A stretch of DNA of 64,000 bases from Melanopsichium pennsylvanicum. Its lineage: Eukaryota > Basidiomycota > Ustilaginomycetes > Ustilaginales. The position numbers were made by a program, and so were the translations under genes. Location of the stretch: positions 186,001 through 250,000 of the forward strand of contig OAPG01000009.1 of NCBI GenBank assembly GCA_900208305.1, given 5' to 3'. Shown one piece after another: positions 1 to 10,181 of this stretch. Under the pieces are notes generated by a model. The model ran no database searches, was not told the origin of the DNA, and was given only the letters and a program-made list of their open reading frames with translations. Within the stretch, counting starts at the first letter, position 1; the number at the start of each line of letters is the position of its first letter.

Positions 1-2468
1 ATCGCTCCTTCATTACCCTTGAATTCGTTGTGGAGTAGGCCATAGTAGCTCACCTCCCCCTTCTTGGCAAGCTTGTTGACCACCGTCCAAGCCTGCGAGC
101 GTGTCCACGGGAGCGAAGAGGCTTCCGAGGCGTCGTCTCCGAAAGCATTCTTGCGCAGCTCTACCACACTGCGCGAGATGATGTCCTGAACCGCCGACTC
201 GACAGATTGGCCGAGCGACACTTTCTGTATGAGAGTTTCGAGGTCGGTCAAACGCCCACCCAACTTGTCAACCCATGATGCGGTTTCGTCGTCCAACGCC
301 GAGGCATACTGCGGTTCAGAAGGTTGCGTCGCGTCGGACTGTGGAAAGTTAAAGTCCGCGTCGGACGTTGCGAAGGCGGCGGGTGTGGACCGGACGGTGG
401 TTGCAGTAGAGCCATACACAGGAGGCGATGCACCGTTGGCAGCTGACGAAGGGAGAACTGGAAGACGACCCATCTCCCTGAGCTTATCGTAAACGTAGCT
501 GCGTGCCTTGTCCTCCTCCGCATCAGCTAGGGCGATGCCTTGGAATGGAACATTTGGCAGTGCCTTGGCAAGCTCCTTGCCCATGCCGACCGGATTGTCA
601 GAGACAAACACCACGTGTGCGATGCCATTGGTCACGAGTTCGGTGGCCCATTCGGCAAGCACTTGATGCAGGATTGCCTGTTTGATACCCTTGTGATGGA
701 ACTGCTTGATCACCACCACCGGCGAATCGAAAGTCTTGCCTTTCTTGCCGCCCTTGTCGGCATCTATGTCGTACTCGCCAGTGACAAGACTTTGGATTGA
801 CTCGACAGCATGGTGTGCCAGCTCAGAGGCTTTTTCCTCGAACGATTCCTTCTCGTTGGCCTCTGCGTTGACCGCAGATACAGCGGGAGTGGGTGCGGGA
901 GCGAAGGGCTTCTTCTCCTTCTTCTCCGCCGCAAGTCGCGCCTTTTCCGCTCTGGCAATCCGTTTTTGCGTCTGCTCATTGATGCGATTCAAAGCGTTTG
1001 TTACAACCGCCAAGATCTGTTTCAATTGTGCATCTGTAGGCGTTGCAAATCCAGCCTTGGACCCGATCAGGCCCACGGCAGCCAGATCGATCATGCTGTT
1101 GATGCTGCTCAGCCAGCTGAAGACGGGCCAGTATCCTGTCTCGTTCGCCAAGGAAGTGATCAACAGCGAATCATTCTTGGCGGTCTTGGCAATGGCGTCG
1201 CAATCAATGACGAGATGCTGAACATCGCGTGTGATAGCTTTATTGACGAGGCCCGACTTACCAGAGCCACGTGGACCGGAGATGGTGACGAAAGTCGAAG
1301 GTTTTTCGCGAATCCATTCTTGGATGGTCTCTGCAGATTGACGACGTTCCCACCAGTCGTCGATGTCACCCTTGACGTTGCCATCGGTATCTTTGAAAAG
1401 ACCAACGGTGTTCTGCTTGAGCCAGGTGTAGACCCGATATTCATCCAAAGAGAAAGTATTGTGGACCTTGCTCTCGACCATGAATTCGCGAACGGGATCA
1501 AAGACCATGTATGAAATGCCACCTATGAGGAAGGCGACGAGTGGAAAGACGAGACGGGGATGGTTCGAGATCCAGTCCCAGGCTTGTTTGCTACGGAGCA
1601 TGCTTCGGAAGGTAATGATGAATCTTGCACCGTTGGGAAGCTCGAGCCCATGTGCGCAGTTTCGAGCGCTAGTTGCGCCACGAGTGCGAGAAAAGGTGAC
1701 GAAGGCTTCCGACGGCTTTTCTTTCGTGATGGATACGATGCGACCGTAAGGACGGAGAGTCTGCCAGAGTTGCTCTTCGCTGGCATCTCCACCTTCCAGC
1801 TTGACAAAGATTCGTGTCGCAGGAAAGATGTTCATGTCCTCCCTGAAAGGCTTGCCCCTGACTACGTGGACGCCCGGAGTGCCTAGGAAGAAGAGAAGAG
1901 GGTTGAAAACTCGGCGAACGCCAGATTTGAGACGCTTTTCGATGATGTTGAGCGATTCTTCGTTCTTTTCGTTGGGATCCTCGCGGTAAGAAAAGGTGAC
2001 AAAGGCACCACCATCCTTCATACGCTCTTCTGCACCGATAACTTTGAAGCCGTAGCCCACGCTTTGGTCGGGCGGTAAGCTGGCTTTGATACGATCGAGG
2101 ACAGAACGCTTTTCGAGCGAGGCAAGCATGTAACGGATATCCCAAAAGCCAAGGCGGATAGGAAAGACGGTGTCGAAGTAGAGATAGCCGATCTTGCGAA
2201 AAGGGTCGCTTTCAGTCTCAGTTTCAGCATCTTCGGCGACCTTTGCTGCTTCGGGCGAGGTGGAGGCTAGTGCTGCTGAAGATGACCATCGAAGACCATT
2301 TGAGTGTTCTGCTGGGTATGTGAGGGTGGGGCCAATGGTCCGTGGCAGACGAGCCGAGACAAGTGTGGATGCGCTAAATTTTGTGATGAACGAAGATGTG
2401 TGCAGCGGCGGCAGGTTAGCACGTCCGCTGGCGAGACACAACCTGCTCGAAGCCCTGGATAGATACAT
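1..2468 (-). CDS. YME2: Mitochondrial escape protein 2 (YME2/RNA12 family), C-terminus cut by the window edge
   Basis: An uninterrupted minus-strand frame runs from the ATG at 2468-2466 off the left edge (822 codons seen, C-terminus missing). Family knowledge: Yme2 is an integral inner-membrane protein of mitochondria that affects mtDNA maintenance and escape, with an RRM-like region followed by an ATPase-like RNA12 domain. Seen here: an Arg/Ser/Leu-rich N-terminus suited to mitochondrial import, the segment RKIGYLYFDTVFPIRLGFWD near residue 90, one hydrophobic segment at about residues 305-322, and a Walker A motif GPRGSGKS near residue 395. The last codons read GLLHNEFKGNEGA, as expected near the RNA12 C-terminal region. 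The start is the first ATG of the frame and gives a presequence-like leader. It is divergent from the mitochondrial ThrRS gene, so the two may share a promoter. Identity is strong from the Walker A and membrane architecture; no alignment was run. Confidence 0.9.
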   Translation of the reverse strand, partial: MYLSRASSRLCLASGRANLPPLHTSSFITKFSASTLVSARLPRTIGPTLTYPAEHSNGLRWSSSAALASTSPEAAKVAEDAETETESDPFRKIGYLYFDTVFPIRLGFWDIRYMLASLEKRSVLDRIKASLPPDQSVGYGFKVIGAEERMKDGGAFVTFSYREDPNEKNEESLNIIEKRLKSGVRRVFNPLLFFLGTPGVHVVRGKPFREDMNIFPATRIFVKLEGGDASEEQLWQTLRPYGRIVSITKEKPSEAFVTFSRTRGATSARNCAHGLELPNGARFIITFRSMLRSKQAWDWISNHPRLVFPLVAFLIGGISYMVFDPVREFMVESKVHNTFSLDEYRVYTWLKQNTVGLFKDTDGNVKGDIDDWWERRQSAETIQEWIREKPSTFVTISGPRGSGKSGLVNKAITRDVQHLVIDCDAIAKTAKNDSLLITSLANETGYWPVFSWLSSINSMIDLAAVGLIGSKAGFATPTDAQLKQILAVVTNALNRINEQTQKRIARAEKARLAAEKKEKKPFAPAPTPAVSAVNAEANEKESFEEKASELAHHAVESIQSLVTGEYDIDADKGGKKGKTFDSPVVVIKQFHHKGIKQAILHQVLAEWATELVTNGIAHVVFVSDNPVGMGKELAKALPNVPFQGIALADAEEDKARSYVYDKLREMGRLPVLPSSAANGASPPVYGSTATTVRSTPAAFATSDADFNFPQSDATQPSEPQYASALDDETASWVDKLGGRLTDLETLIQKVSLGQSVESAVQDIISRSVVELRKNAFGDDASEASSLPWTRSQAWTVVNKLAKKGEVSYYGLLHNEFKGNEGA

Positions 2469-2988
2469 GGTGGATGAATTTATTTTAGAGGCTAGATACT
2501 ATTCTGCTGTAAACGTCAGAGGGCGACTATCTAGTTCCGGGTGGTATATGGAGAGGGTCCCGGAACGAAAGAAGCACTTAATTCGCTGTTCGCGTGAATG
2601 GATGATGGTGGTAGTTGCGTTAATGGACGAACGATAAGAGGATGCTTATGGGTGTGCTAAGAGACACGCTAGCTCAGGGTCCATGCAAGGTATGCAAGGC
2701 AAGGCTGCTTCATAACGTCACACTCTGGGCGTAAGACAGTCATCGAACCGATTCGCTTTGGCTCGTGCGTAAAATGGAAATTTCAGATGATAAGCTGTTC
2801 GTATTTAGAGCCTAACATCTTTCCTTTTTTAATCTCATGGTATAATACAATACAATTTATTTTTATTTTTAGTGGAACCACATTAACCGACTTCATTTTC
2901 ATTTGTACGTTTCTTCCTGGACAGCAATGCCAATCCATCTAACGCTTCATTACCATCATTGTGCGACCATCAAGCGCCTTGCAACATC
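2469..2988. promoter_or_regulatory. Divergent intergenic region YME2 / mitochondrial ThrRS
   Basis: 520 bp between two divergently transcribed genes for mitochondrial proteins. It has an AT-rich core at about 2815-2880 with long T tracts and an ATAATACAATACAATTT stretch. No further ORF is convincing. Shared control of the two genes is inference from the head-to-head arrangement only. Confidence 0.4.
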
Positions 2989-4641
2989 ATGAGTCATCCA
3001 GCAGCAAACATGCTCGCTCGAACCATGTTGCGTAGCAGTCGCAGTCGTCTCGCGCCATCATCAGCATCCCTCTACCCACTACCAATCAGCGCATTGGTCC
3101 CAGCATACCACCCTTCCTCAACCTCATCGAAAGCACCCTCCCCTAACTCAACCTTGGCCGAAGACACGGCCGGTAGCTCCACCGATCATCGCAGCATAGG
3201 CAAAGCTCAGTCTTTGTTCCTCACACACGATTCGTCACCTGGAACACCATTCATCCTACCCCACGGCATGCGGATTGCTCGCAAAGTCGAACGAGTCGTA
3301 CGAGACCTTTACGACGTATATGGTTACGACGAGGTTCAATCGCCGCAACTCTACAAGACCTCATTATGGAAAAGAAGCGGTCATTGGGACAATTATAGGG
3401 ATGACATGTTTGCTACTGAAGGTTACAAAGACCGTCTCGCCCGCACTTCTTCTTCTTCCTCTTCAATACCTCAAAGTAGCAGTGTTTCTGAGGATCGTAC
3501 TGCATGTTGCTCGATACACCCTCAAGAAGCCACGTCGATGAAAGAGGGTGGGCAAGATGAGACATTTGGCTTGAAACCGATGAACTGTCCGGGACACTGC
3601 CTCATCTTTGCTTCTCAAGAACGATCCTATCGCGATCTCCCGATCCGCTACGCTGAATTCTCCCCATTGCATCGAAACGAAGCTTCAGGCGCGCTCACAG
3701 GTTTAACGCGTGTGAGGCGGTTTCATCAAGATGACGCACACGTTTTCTGCCGACCTGATCAAGTCGCCTCTGAAATCAACGACATGTTAGCTATGCTCAC
3801 CAGCGCCTACGACACGTTTGGATTTTCATCCTTTGAACTCGTGCTCTCCACCCGACCTGTTGATTCTTATATTGGTTCTGTGGAGGAATGGGATCGTGCC
3901 GAATCTGGATTGAAAGTCGCTTTGCAAGCAAGTGGGAGGAAATGGGAATTGAATCAAGGAGATGGTGCATTTTATGGACCGAAAATTGACATTCGTCTAG
4001 TGGATGGTCAAGGGAGAAGACACCAAACTGCTACGATTCAACTCGATTTCCAACTTCCTCGAAGATTTGACCTCACTTATGCTGATCCGGAAGCAAAACT
4101 TACCAATCAACGTAGCATACCGGTCATGATTCATCGCGCGATTCTAGGAAGCGTTGAACGATTCATGGCAATCCTCATCGAACAAACTGCTGGTTGGTGG
4201 CCATTTTGGCTCTCACCACGTCAAGCCATCATCCTTCCAGCAAAAACAGATAATCCAGCCCTAATCGAGTATGCAACCAAAATTCAAAAATACCTCTCTT
4301 TAGGTGTAAATCCAGATTCATCACCCGCAACCAGCTCAGAACGACACTTGCAAAGGTTCTTTGTCGATATCGAATCCAACCCTCAAAACGAAAAATTGTC
4401 CAAGTTGGTGAGAAAAGCACAATTGGCTAGATACAATTACATTCTTGTCGTAGGCGAAAGAGAGATGCAAACAAATTCAGTCAACGTCAGAAAGAGGGAC
4501 GATAAAAATGCTCCACAAAGCTTAACAAGATTGGCCAAAATGGACCAACATACCTTGGACAATGAGGGTAAAGGTGGACAGTATAGCGTGCAAGACTTGA
4601 GGCGGATGTTCTGTCAATTGGATTCGCATCACACTTGGTGA
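2989..4641 (+). CDS. MST1: Mitochondrial threonyl-tRNA synthetase
   Basis: 550 aa class II aminoacyl-tRNA synthetase charging tRNA-Thr in mitochondria. Seen in order: an Arg/Ser-rich presequence (residues 1 to about 40), motif 1 region with GTPFILPHGMRIARKVERVV, the ThrRS signature GLKPMNCPGHCLIF, motif 2 around TGLTRVRRFHQDDAHVFC, the NQGDGAFYGPKIDI loop, motif 3 around IPVMIHRAILGSVERF, and a C-terminal anticodon-binding (HGTP) domain. The N-terminal TGS and editing domains of cytosolic ThrRS are absent, as in yeast Mst1. The open frame begins at a TTG at 2959; the first ATG is 2989 (A at -3), and a second in-frame ATG at 3010 would also give a good presequence. A Ser-rich insert of roughly 50 residues lies before the GLKPMNCPGH signature. 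It is convergent with the CDF gene, ending 126 bp away. Confidence 0.95.
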   Translation: MSHPAANMLARTMLRSSRSRLAPSSASLYPLPISALVPAYHPSSTSSKAPSPNSTLAEDTAGSSTDHRSIGKAQSLFLTHDSSPGTPFILPHGMRIARKVERVVRDLYDVYGYDEVQSPQLYKTSLWKRSGHWDNYRDDMFATEGYKDRLARTSSSSSSIPQSSSVSEDRTACCSIHPQEATSMKEGGQDETFGLKPMNCPGHCLIFASQERSYRDLPIRYAEFSPLHRNEASGALTGLTRVRRFHQDDAHVFCRPDQVASEINDMLAMLTSAYDTFGFSSFELVLSTRPVDSYIGSVEEWDRAESGLKVALQASGRKWELNQGDGAFYGPKIDIRLVDGQGRRHQTATIQLDFQLPRRFDLTYADPEAKLTNQRSIPVMIHRAILGSVERFMAILIEQTAGWWPFWLSPRQAIILPAKTDNPALIEYATKIQKYLSLGVNPDSSPATSSERHLQRFFVDIESNPQNEKLSKLVRKAQLARYNYILVVGEREMQTNSVNVRKRDDKNAPQSLTRLAKMDQHTLDNEGKGGQYSVQDLRRMFCQLDSHHTW

Positions 4642-4767
4642 TCTTTCGAAATCCGAGACGCAAAACACGTCACACAAGCAATTAGTTACCAGTCATCAAC
4701 GTCCGAGTAAGCATCAAAGTAATATATACATTCAAGCAACAACACAAAAATGTGGAGTTCAGCGACA

Positions 4768-6351
4768 TTAAACGGTCTTCCTGTGTTCGAAAGCATGCTC
4801 GATCTCATGGTCGACATGGATGAACGCCCTGTCGACCATGGGCAGCGACTCGAGATTATCCTGCAGTGCCTGGCTCAGATCGTGGCTCTTCCAAAGCGGA
4901 GTTTCGGGATGCATGACAATGTCGATTTCGACAATATACCTCGGGCCCGAACTGTAAGCCCTGACACTTTCGATCGCCTGAATCTCTTCACTGAACAACG
5001 CGGCGTTGTACGTGACCAACTGCAAAAAGTCGGTGGGAGCCGCTGCACCTGCCAACGTCTTGAATTCGCCAAATGCAGTCCTTGTCCACGAAGTGATGAT
5101 GACCAACGAGATGATGAGCGCACCAGCGGGATCGATCCACCCAGCAATGGTCGCACCAGCGGCCGAGGTAAAGATACCAAACCCATTGATGAAGATATCG
5201 TTTCTGTGATCTTGATAGAGTACCTCAACCTGAGAACTGTACTTGCGAAGGCCAAAGCAGTAGATGGCTAGAATGCCTTTAGTAACGAAAGCGATGCCGA
5301 CAGCGATGAGCGCAGCGATGTGGAGCTCCTTATCTCCGTCACCTGTGGCCAACTCTTGAATGGCTTCGACAACGAGAATGGCCGAGACCATGCCCATGAG
5401 AGCAGCGTAGGTGATGTTGCCAATTGGTTCAAAGCGAGAGCCTCCGATGGGCCATTTTCGATCGTCGACGTTTTCGCTCTTCCTGTGGAGCCAGTTGAGC
5501 ACCAAATTTGCGAAAGGATCAAAGACAGAGTCTGCGGCAGTAGCGAAGAGGGAGAGAGAGAGAGAGCTAATGGCGGCGTAAAGCTGGAGCGCGGCGAGAG
5601 CAAAGTTGGCAGCGATGGAAGCATAGACGGCGATCTTGACTTTGAGTGCCGAAGACTCGCGGTCTTGCTTGCCTTCGTCGGCGTGTTTTGCGATAGGCTT
5701 GAGAAGACGCTCGATATGCTCGTTTTGTGCTTCGTAAAAGTCACGAATCTGACGCTCGTTGCGTTTGTTCTTGCCTTTGCCAGAGTGACGTCGACGGATC
5801 TCTGATTCTTCTACGAGACGTGAACGGAGGAGAAGTGGATCTGTTTCTTCAGTATTGGGAGTGGTGGGGCCAAGGCCAGCGTAGCCGATTGAGCTGGCGC
5901 GCGATCGGGAGGGCGCAGGTGGTGCGGATGCGTTTTCGACGGTAGGTTTTTCGTGGATGTGGGGTTCGGAAGTGCGGAGCGGAGCGGAAGCAGGAGCAGG
6001 CGAAGTAGAGTGGGCATGGTACTTGTGAGCGTGGTGGAAAGCTGTGCTACCCTGAGCACGAGCATAAGCAGAAGAAGTGCTGGGACCGATGTTGACATCA
6101 ACGGTAATGTCGTTGCCTAAGTTGGTTTTGTATGTATTGAGATGGGGAGGCAAAGGCGAAGACGGTAGAATTGAGTGTGGACGTGAGTTATGGCGAGTAG
6201 CGGCTAAGGTAGGAGCCGTAAGCTCGATATCTTGGTTGTCGTCGGGTGAGAGTGGGGGAGAGAGACCTGGTTGGTGATGAGCGGTATCGTCGGAGCCAGA
6301 ACCCAGTTTGTGCTGAGCTACGGACATGGCGGATGAGATGATGTGCGACAT
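4768..6351 (-). CDS. Cation diffusion facilitator (Mn-type CDF) transporter
   Basis: 527 aa CDF-family transporter exporting a divalent metal from the cytosol in exchange for protons. A long polar N-terminus (about 235 residues, with a His-rich patch at HHAHKYHAH) precedes the membrane domain, whose first segment is near residues 237-258. The metal sites read AADSVFD in TM2 and DHRND in TM5. The DxxxD signature in both is the pattern of the Mn-CDF subgroup rather than the HxxxD typical of Zn-CDFs. A cytosolic C-terminal domain follows with YIVEIDIVMHPETPLW and a FIHVDHEIEHAFEHR tail. The frame is open up to a TTG at 6501, but the first ATG is at 6351 with A at -3, so that is used. The organelle (Golgi, vacuole or mitochondrion) cannot be read from sequence. 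Confidence 0.9.
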   Translation of the reverse strand: MSHIISSAMSVAQHKLGSGSDDTAHHQPGLSPPLSPDDNQDIELTAPTLAATRHNSRPHSILPSSPLPPHLNTYKTNLGNDITVDVNIGPSTSSAYARAQGSTAFHHAHKYHAHSTSPAPASAPLRTSEPHIHEKPTVENASAPPAPSRSRASSIGYAGLGPTTPNTEETDPLLLRSRLVEESEIRRRHSGKGKNKRNERQIRDFYEAQNEHIERLLKPIAKHADEGKQDRESSALKVKIAVYASIAANFALAALQLYAAISSLSLSLFATAADSVFDPFANLVLNWLHRKSENVDDRKWPIGGSRFEPIGNITYAALMGMVSAILVVEAIQELATGDGDKELHIAALIAVGIAFVTKGILAIYCFGLRKYSSQVEVLYQDHRNDIFINGFGIFTSAAGATIAGWIDPAGALIISLVIITSWTRTAFGEFKTLAGAAAPTDFLQLVTYNAALFSEEIQAIESVRAYSSGPRYIVEIDIVMHPETPLWKSHDLSQALQDNLESLPMVDRAFIHVDHEIEHAFEHRKTV

Positions 6352-7433
6352 GTTGATTGTCGCTGTATGATTGATGGTGGTAAATGTGATGAAAGGTTCT
6401 GAATTGTCTCTGTGTGTATCCAGATACTGTAGGTGAAGGGAGTAGGAAGACGTCTGTGAGGAAATGAACGTGACTGGTTTGGTCTGTGCTGTGCAATACA
6501 AAATATTTTTTGCAATTCACCACGCTTGACTGTCTGTGCACTGTGATAGAGCATTATAGTGAAAAAGCTCGGCCGCACAGCCCACTCTGGTTGCCACACG
6601 CCCAAGTAACACAGCCGTGTCGTGTGGCGAAATTTGACAGATGAGATTTTTCTCTTCGGCGAAAAGGCCAACCAAAGGATTCAGATAGCCTTTTTCATCA
6701 AAATCAGAGCACGAGAAATATTATTTTATTATTAAAGCGCTCACACACGTCTTTGGTGAGAGTTAGAATCTATTTCTGGTGTCACTACTGCGCTTATCCA
6801 CCCAAAATCAATTTGCGTAATTTACTGTGCATCAGTGACAGTTACAGTGCTCTGAGTTTTGCTTGGCATGCAGAGTGTGCAGAAATGCGCAGAACGTGTT
6901 TGTTACCTCTGTCTGAAAAACACAACCCACGTCTTCTTCTACCGTACAGAGTGTCTGTCTCGTACCATTTCATCACAACGAATGTATTTATTTAACATAC
7001 TGTAAAATTTACATTACTGTATGCACGCAAATTCTTAACAATGATACCTTGTCCTTTTCAGCTCTTCCCAAGCAAAGGAACAAGACGATATCACTTGATC
7101 GTGCTCCAGAGGCATCCCCGCTATCCTCAAGAAGGATTTGTACTAGGGACAAGGCGCAATCCCCCGTGAATCCCAACTTAAACAAACCCACTCAATACAA
7201 ACCCCCCAACAACAGCACAGAGTTAACGCAACAGACATGACTGCATTATGTGGTTCACATGGCTCGTTCAGTAAACGTTCAACCAAAGGTGATGAAACTG
7301 GACAAACGATGCTTAGTGAATCTGTAGCCGCATCAAAAGCAAAGCAAAGAAAACAATCGAAACAAGATCATGTTCATAGTTAGCTTGTTGGTCAATTATA
7401 GAAATACCACAAGTCTGTCATGGAAGCGGCAAA
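6352..7433. other. Intergenic, CDF 5' side to NIC96 3' side
   Basis: Contains the probable promoter of the CDF gene and, next to NIC96, a possible terminal intron of that gene (7442-7322, see findings). AT-rich patches lie at 6717-6740 and 6975-7020. No ORF in either direction looks coding. Confidence 0.4.
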
Positions 7434-10181
7434 TCAACTTACAAAAACATCCAACCTAGTCAGCTGACTATACGTCTCGCTGCTCATCCTGAACCTCAGC
7501 ATACCCGCCCACATCATCAACGCCCTCGCCTGTGCCCTATACTCATCCATCGCGCTCGTTCCGCTTCTGTGGATACTCTCCTTCAACTCCTGATGCAATT
7601 TGTACAGGATCGTCATGGTCATCAGTACAATCTCGGAAAAGTTTCGTGCAATGTTTTCATCCACCTCCTTGAACTCCTCTGCCTTTCTTGTGATGGCAAC
7701 CACATCCTTCCTCGACTCAGCATCCAGCGGAAGGATGCGCAGTGCCTCGATCGTTTGCAGAGCTTCAAGATTCTGACCATCGCTGTGCAGACCTACCGCT
7801 TTCTTGAGCTCCAGTAGTCGGCGACAGGTGTCGCGCTTCTTGCCAGAATAGCCCAATTGCTTTTCGTACGTGTCGAGAATGGCCGTGGCTAAAGTGGCGA
7901 GGTTGCTAGCAGCCGAAAAAGACGCCCCAGAGGAGAGACCCGTCGACTTCCATTCCGAGCCACTGCTAGGTTCAGTCAATCGCGCGCCAAGCTCCTTGTT
8001 CAACACGGCTACAACCGTATCATGTTGACCAGCGAGGTTGTACAGCAGGATAGCAGATTCGGTTCGATGAGCCACATCGCACTGAGTAGCGGCAACCTGA
8101 ACGATGGTAGACAGGAACTCGCGCTCGTTCTTGATCTTGATCAGGGGCAAGTTTCTCTCGATCAAGCCAGGAGTCTTTGCACCATTGGTTCGAACATCGC
8201 CCAGAAGCTCTTGGAACTCAGTCGGATGTGCCTCAAGCACCAACGCGCGGATGAGATCGTGGCACCGACGCACCTGTTCTGATCCCACTGGCTCAGCAAC
8301 ATCGGCGTGCAAACAAATGAGATACAAGTACTGCAACGCATCTCTACGCGACGATTGCGAGAACATGCGCACATATCGCTGTACGAGCTTGGCAAAATCT
8401 ATCGACGCCACGCTACCACCTTGACCATCTGACTCGACCAGCAGGTACTCGACTTGCGACGAAGTGGCTTGGGAAGGAACCCGAAGTAGACCGTAGTACG
8501 CGAGCACGACGGCGAAGTGCATCGCATCCACCTGATGCGCCGAGCGAGAAAACAGGAATCCAACCGCCTGTTCGAACTGACCGCACAGCAGCAACAGGCG
8601 GAAGTAGAACAGCGGCCTATTGCCTTTAGGATCAAAGTACGACTCGCCGAACTTCTCCACCTTGTGTCCGAGATCTGCCAAAGTGAATCGATCGCGGACA
8701 GAGTCTTGAGCATCCGCACCTTCGTCGTACGTCTCACGCACCATACTGAGCTGCAACCAGAGCCAGTTCTGGATGCTCGAGGTGAGCAGAGTCGGAAATT
8801 TCTTGGATACATCGATTCTGCCGATCAACTTGTACAGGCCGAGCTTGTAGGGGTCGTGCACTTCGGGAAGCGTGCGGAAGCGAGAATTGTATTCGGCGAT
8901 GAAGCGATCTTTAAGGAGGCGAGGCAGGCGGCGATCAGCAGAGTCGACCCAGGCTTTGAGGTAGGCCAGGAAGGAAGGGTCGGTGGAGCGGATTCGATTC
9001 TCGTTTTCAGAAGCGCATTCCAGGGCTTCTTTGGCCTTGCCGATGCGAAGGAGGAAGTAAAGCTCCGCCCAGATAGGGACGTTGGTGGATGCATCAAGCT
9101 CTTTAGCCAGGTCAGACCTCCACTGGTTCTGCGAGCTGAGATGCTGGACACGCAAGAAGGCGGCGACAGTCGAGCGAACGGTTGGGGCACCGCCACGCTG
9201 AGCCAAGACCGGGTTGGCAGCGATGACCTGCTCCATGTGTTCTTCAAATTCGGTCTCAAGGAAAGCTTTCGAGCCTTGGATGAGTTCCTTGCGCAGATTG
9301 ATGTCATCCACGCCACTCCATCCCTTGACGTCTACGTAAGCGGAAGCGTACTGTCGCTCCTTGATGGGGTTCGCGCTGAATTCTCCATTGCGAACATTCT
9401 GCTCGCGCACCATAGACGCTAGTGCTTTCCAGCTCTCGTGCAGCTCTTTGTTTTTAGCATCCTCGCCAAGACCCGAGATGGCATCGGTGAATGCGTGTGC
9501 CAGCGCAAGGCTGTAACCTTCAAGGCGCGAAGAGTTGAGTCTAGAGACGACCATCTGGTAACGGGCCATCTTTCCGTGCATCTGCGCATTCGAGCCGAGC
9601 ATAGCGTTACCAGAGGAAGGCAGAGTGTGTGCGGAGGTGGATGCGCCAAACCCAGAGCGTGAGGCATCCATGTCGGCATCGCGACCTGCGGCAGAAGCAT
9701 TGGAAGGCTGGTGTTGTCCGAGCTCTTCGAGAATCTTGCGCTTTTGCCTCTCCCAGTCGCGATGCATGGTGCGGTCAAGATTGCGGTGGAAGTCCTGGAG
9801 GGTCTCACGTCTGCCTTGTTCGATGGCACTGATGACGACCTGCTGGTGCTCGTGGGTAAGGTAGCTATCTACATCAGTGTCGTAGATGGGCTGAAGGGGC
9901 TCAAAGGTGCTGGCAATATTGGCCGAGTTGATGGTGTCTGCGAGCTGAGCTGCATCTATGCCACCGTTTGCAAGAAAATAGTGTGCTCTAGCATCAGCTG
10001 GCTGTGCAGAGCCGGAGCGGAGACTCTTAGAGACGAGCTTGCGACTTTGATTCTCGATCTGGTCGAGACCGAGCTGGATCTGGGGCAAGTCGGAGCGGCC
10101 GAGGTGGTTAGTGAGTTTGCGAGATTGCTGCAAAAGCTCGGATAGCGACTGAGGTGCCGCGTCGATTGGATAGTCGTTCAT
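7434..10181 (-). CDS. NIC96: Nucleoporin NIC96 (Nup93 family)
   Basis: 915 aa scaffold nucleoporin of the inner ring of the nuclear pore complex. Family knowledge: Nic96 anchors the Nsp1-Nup57-Nup49 complex through an N-terminal helix and has a long alpha-helical solenoid. Seen: an N-terminal amphipathic stretch (SLSELLQQSRKLTNHLG, residues about 12-28), a coiled-coil-like segment ending RDWERQKRKILEELG (about residues 140-155), a low-complexity linker, then a helical body with KGWSGVDDINLRKELIQGSK and WAELYFLLRIGKAKEALE, typical of the Nup93/Nic96 fold. Length is close to fungal Nic96 (about 840-950). The start is the first in-frame ATG. The frame ends two codons after a GTAAGT, so the last residues may come from a short downstream exon. 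It is divergent from NHX1. Confidence 0.93.
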   Translation of the reverse strand: MNDYPIDAAPQSLSELLQQSRKLTNHLGRSDLPQIQLGLDQIENQSRKLVSKSLRSGSAQPADARAHYFLANGGIDAAQLADTINSANIASTFEPLQPIYDTDVDSYLTHEHQQVVISAIEQGRRETLQDFHRNLDRTMHRDWERQKRKILEELGQHQPSNASAAGRDADMDASRSGFGASTSAHTLPSSGNAMLGSNAQMHGKMARYQMVVSRLNSSRLEGYSLALAHAFTDAISGLGEDAKNKELHESWKALASMVREQNVRNGEFSANPIKERQYASAYVDVKGWSGVDDINLRKELIQGSKAFLETEFEEHMEQVIAANPVLAQRGGAPTVRSTVAAFLRVQHLSSQNQWRSDLAKELDASTNVPIWAELYFLLRIGKAKEALECASENENRIRSTDPSFLAYLKAWVDSADRRLPRLLKDRFIAEYNSRFRTLPEVHDPYKLGLYKLIGRIDVSKKFPTLLTSSIQNWLWLQLSMVRETYDEGADAQDSVRDRFTLADLGHKVEKFGESYFDPKGNRPLFYFRLLLLCGQFEQAVGFLFSRSAHQVDAMHFAVVLAYYGLLRVPSQATSSQVEYLLVESDGQGGSVASIDFAKLVQRYVRMFSQSSRRDALQYLYLICLHADVAEPVGSEQVRRCHDLIRALVLEAHPTEFQELLGDVRTNGAKTPGLIERNLPLIKIKNEREFLSTIVQVAATQCDVAHRTESAILLYNLAGQHDTVVAVLNKELGARLTEPSSGSEWKSTGLSSGASFSAASNLATLATAILDTYEKQLGYSGKKRDTCRRLLELKKAVGLHSDGQNLEALQTIEALRILPLDAESRKDVVAITRKAEEFKEVDENIARNFSEIVLMTMTILYKLHQELKESIHRSGTSAMDEYRAQARALMMWAGMLRFRMSSETYSQLTRLDVFVS

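Noticed and set aside
4768..6501. 577-aa version of the CDF transporter
   Set aside because: The extra 50 residues begin with TTG and read like leader sequence; the ATG at 6351 has a good context.
8517..9422. 301-codon plus-strand ORF inside NIC96
   Set aside because: Antisense to a clear NIC96 region, with no domain and no promoter-like sequence.
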